A stretch of DNA of 64,000 bases, taken from the NCBI RefSeq assembly GCF_000550785.1, contig NZ_CP004350.1, forward strand, positions 1,778,009 through 1,842,008, written 5' to 3'. A model generated the notes under the pieces. It was not told the DNA's origin and did not search any database. It saw only the letters and a program-made list of their open reading frames with translations. Shown here piece by piece: positions 63,301-64,000 of the stretch (its first letter is position 1; each line of letters begins with the position of its first letter). The DNA comes from Corynebacterium casei LMG S-19264. Lineage in GTDB: Bacteria; Actinomycetota; Actinomycetes; Mycobacteriales; Mycobacteriaceae. The position numbers and the translations under genes are program-made.

Positions 63301-64000
63301 TTAGGCTTTCGCTTTTTCTTCTTCGGCTTCGATCTCGGCGTTGAAGTCACGCTTGGAGGACTGCCACTGGTCCTCGGTCATGCCGATGCGCCAGTAGCCG
63401 GAAATAGACACATCTTCCTTAGGGATCTCGGACTCAACGAAGAGGAAGCGGCGCATTTCCTTAATCATCTCCGCGACGCCGTGGACGAACCAGCTGGTCT
63501 TCTTGCCCTCTGGGACGCCGGCTTCGCGCACTACGCGGGACAGCTCGGTGCCGTGGGTAGCGCCGTTGCGGATGACCCAGTTGACTTCCACGCCTTCAGG
63601 AGCTTGGAATTCGAACTTTCGGTCTTCGGCCTCAATCTCAATGTAAGCGGCGGCTGTTGCACCTTCTGGAAGCTTCTCCAGGCCGGCGCCGATAGCTGGT
63701 GCTGCGGATTCATCGCCAGCCAACACAAAGTGGTCATATTCTGCCGCTGGACCCCACGCGCCGCCAGGACCAAAGAAGCCGAACTTCTCCCCGACCTCAG
63801 CTACGCGCGCCCACGGACCCGCAAGACCCGAGTCACCATGGGTGACAAAGTCAACGTCGAAGTCGCCGGTCTCTGAATTCAGATTAATCAGAGTGTAAGT
63901 ACGGGTAATTGGGTGCTTATCGCGCGGAAGTTCCTCGCGGATCTGCTCCATATCGAATGGCCAAGAGTAGTCAGCGCTTTGTGGCACGAACAGCAGCTTG
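63301..64000 (-). CDS. Siderophore-interacting protein (FAD ferric-siderophore reductase), 5' end outside window
   Basis: The minus-strand frame is open to base 64,000; 233 codons are visible. ViuB/SIP family: the FAD-binding barrel part (RTYTLINLNSETGDFDVDFV, GPWARVAEVGEKFGFFGPGG), the NADPH-binding part (HFVLAGDESAAPAIGAGLEK, WFVHGVAEMIKEMRRFL) and the C-terminal hallmark SISGYWRIGMTEDQW. Reduces imported Fe(III)-siderophore to free iron. The N-terminal part that binds FAD is partly missing from view. Confidence 0.88.
   Translation of the reverse strand, partial: KLLFVPQSADYSWPFDMEQIREELPRDKHPITRTYTLINLNSETGDFDVDFVTHGDSGLAGPWARVAEVGEKFGFFGPGGAWGPAAEYDHFVLAGDESAAPAIGAGLEKLPEGATAAAYIEIEAEDRKFEFQAPEGVEVNWVIRNGATHGTELSRVVREAGVPEGKKTSWFVHGVAEMIKEMRRFLFVESEIPKEDVSISGYWRIGMTEDQWQSSKRDFNAEIEAEEEKAKA

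Overview
The window reads as a chromosomal segment of a Corynebacterium (Actinobacteria). The main reason is the preserved gene neighbourhood: pfkA, gatB, lysG/lysE, ilvD, ilvBNC, serA, leuB and gltX followed by tRNA-Gln and tRNA-Glu is the order I know from C. glutamicum, here lying mostly on the minus strand. GTG and TTG starts, DUF3039-like and 13E12-type HNH genes and a short ilvB leader peptide agree with this. The species cannot be named from sequence alone.

Layout. (1) 1-15,000 is an accessory island. A minus-strand operon starts at a near-consensus promoter at 10,731-10,759 and encodes a type I restriction-modification system (hsdM, hsdS, hsdR), a YgjP-type zinc metallopeptidase and a Gabija pair: gajA, an OLD-family ATPase/TOPRIM nuclease, and gajB, a UvrD-like helicase cut by the window edge. 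Beyond it lie a 442-residue protein of unknown function, about 800 bp without a gene, and a gene pair ending in a PD-(D/E)XK nuclease domain whose reading frames look broken apart. (2) 15,276-18,216 holds VanZ, a GNAT acetyltransferase killed by one nonsense codon, tRNA-Glu, tRNA-Gln and gltX. (3) 18,368-24,751 holds isochorismate synthase and a small catabolic-looking unit of permease, zinc alcohol dehydrogenase and GAF/PucR regulator. (4) 25,004-41,851 holds a fumarylacetoacetase-family enzyme, an exonuclease, a cNMP/CBS/nucleotidyltransferase protein, two related lipoproteins, leuB, serA, a DUF262 protein and ilvBNC with its attenuator. (5) 41,855-53,131 holds a PH-domain protein, ilvD, a GT87 glycosyltransferase, a DoxX protein, a glutathionyl-hydroquinone-reductase-like enzyme, lysG/lysE, a frameshifted benE and an HNH protein. 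(6) 53,184-64,000 holds a YkvI-like transporter with a damaged start, gatB, a BASS transporter, a DUF3039-like protein, an HTH gene with a decayed same-frame continuation, pfkA, two MFS exporters and a siderophore-interacting protein.

How the genes work together. ilvB, ilvN, ilvC and ilvD carry the common branched-chain pathway and leuB the leucine branch; lysE/lysG handle export of basic amino acids and serA starts serine synthesis. gltX, tRNA-Gln and gatB belong to one indirect route to Gln-tRNA(Gln), in which Glu is loaded on tRNA-Gln and then amidated by GatCAB. The most interesting parts are the defence operon, the split nuclease gene, the ilvB attenuator with a probably leaderless leader peptide, a tRNA-Gln fragment inside a 13-bp terminator-like inverted repeat (63,210-63,280), and a cluster of recently broken genes (GNAT, benE, the HTH-linked gene, possibly ykvI).
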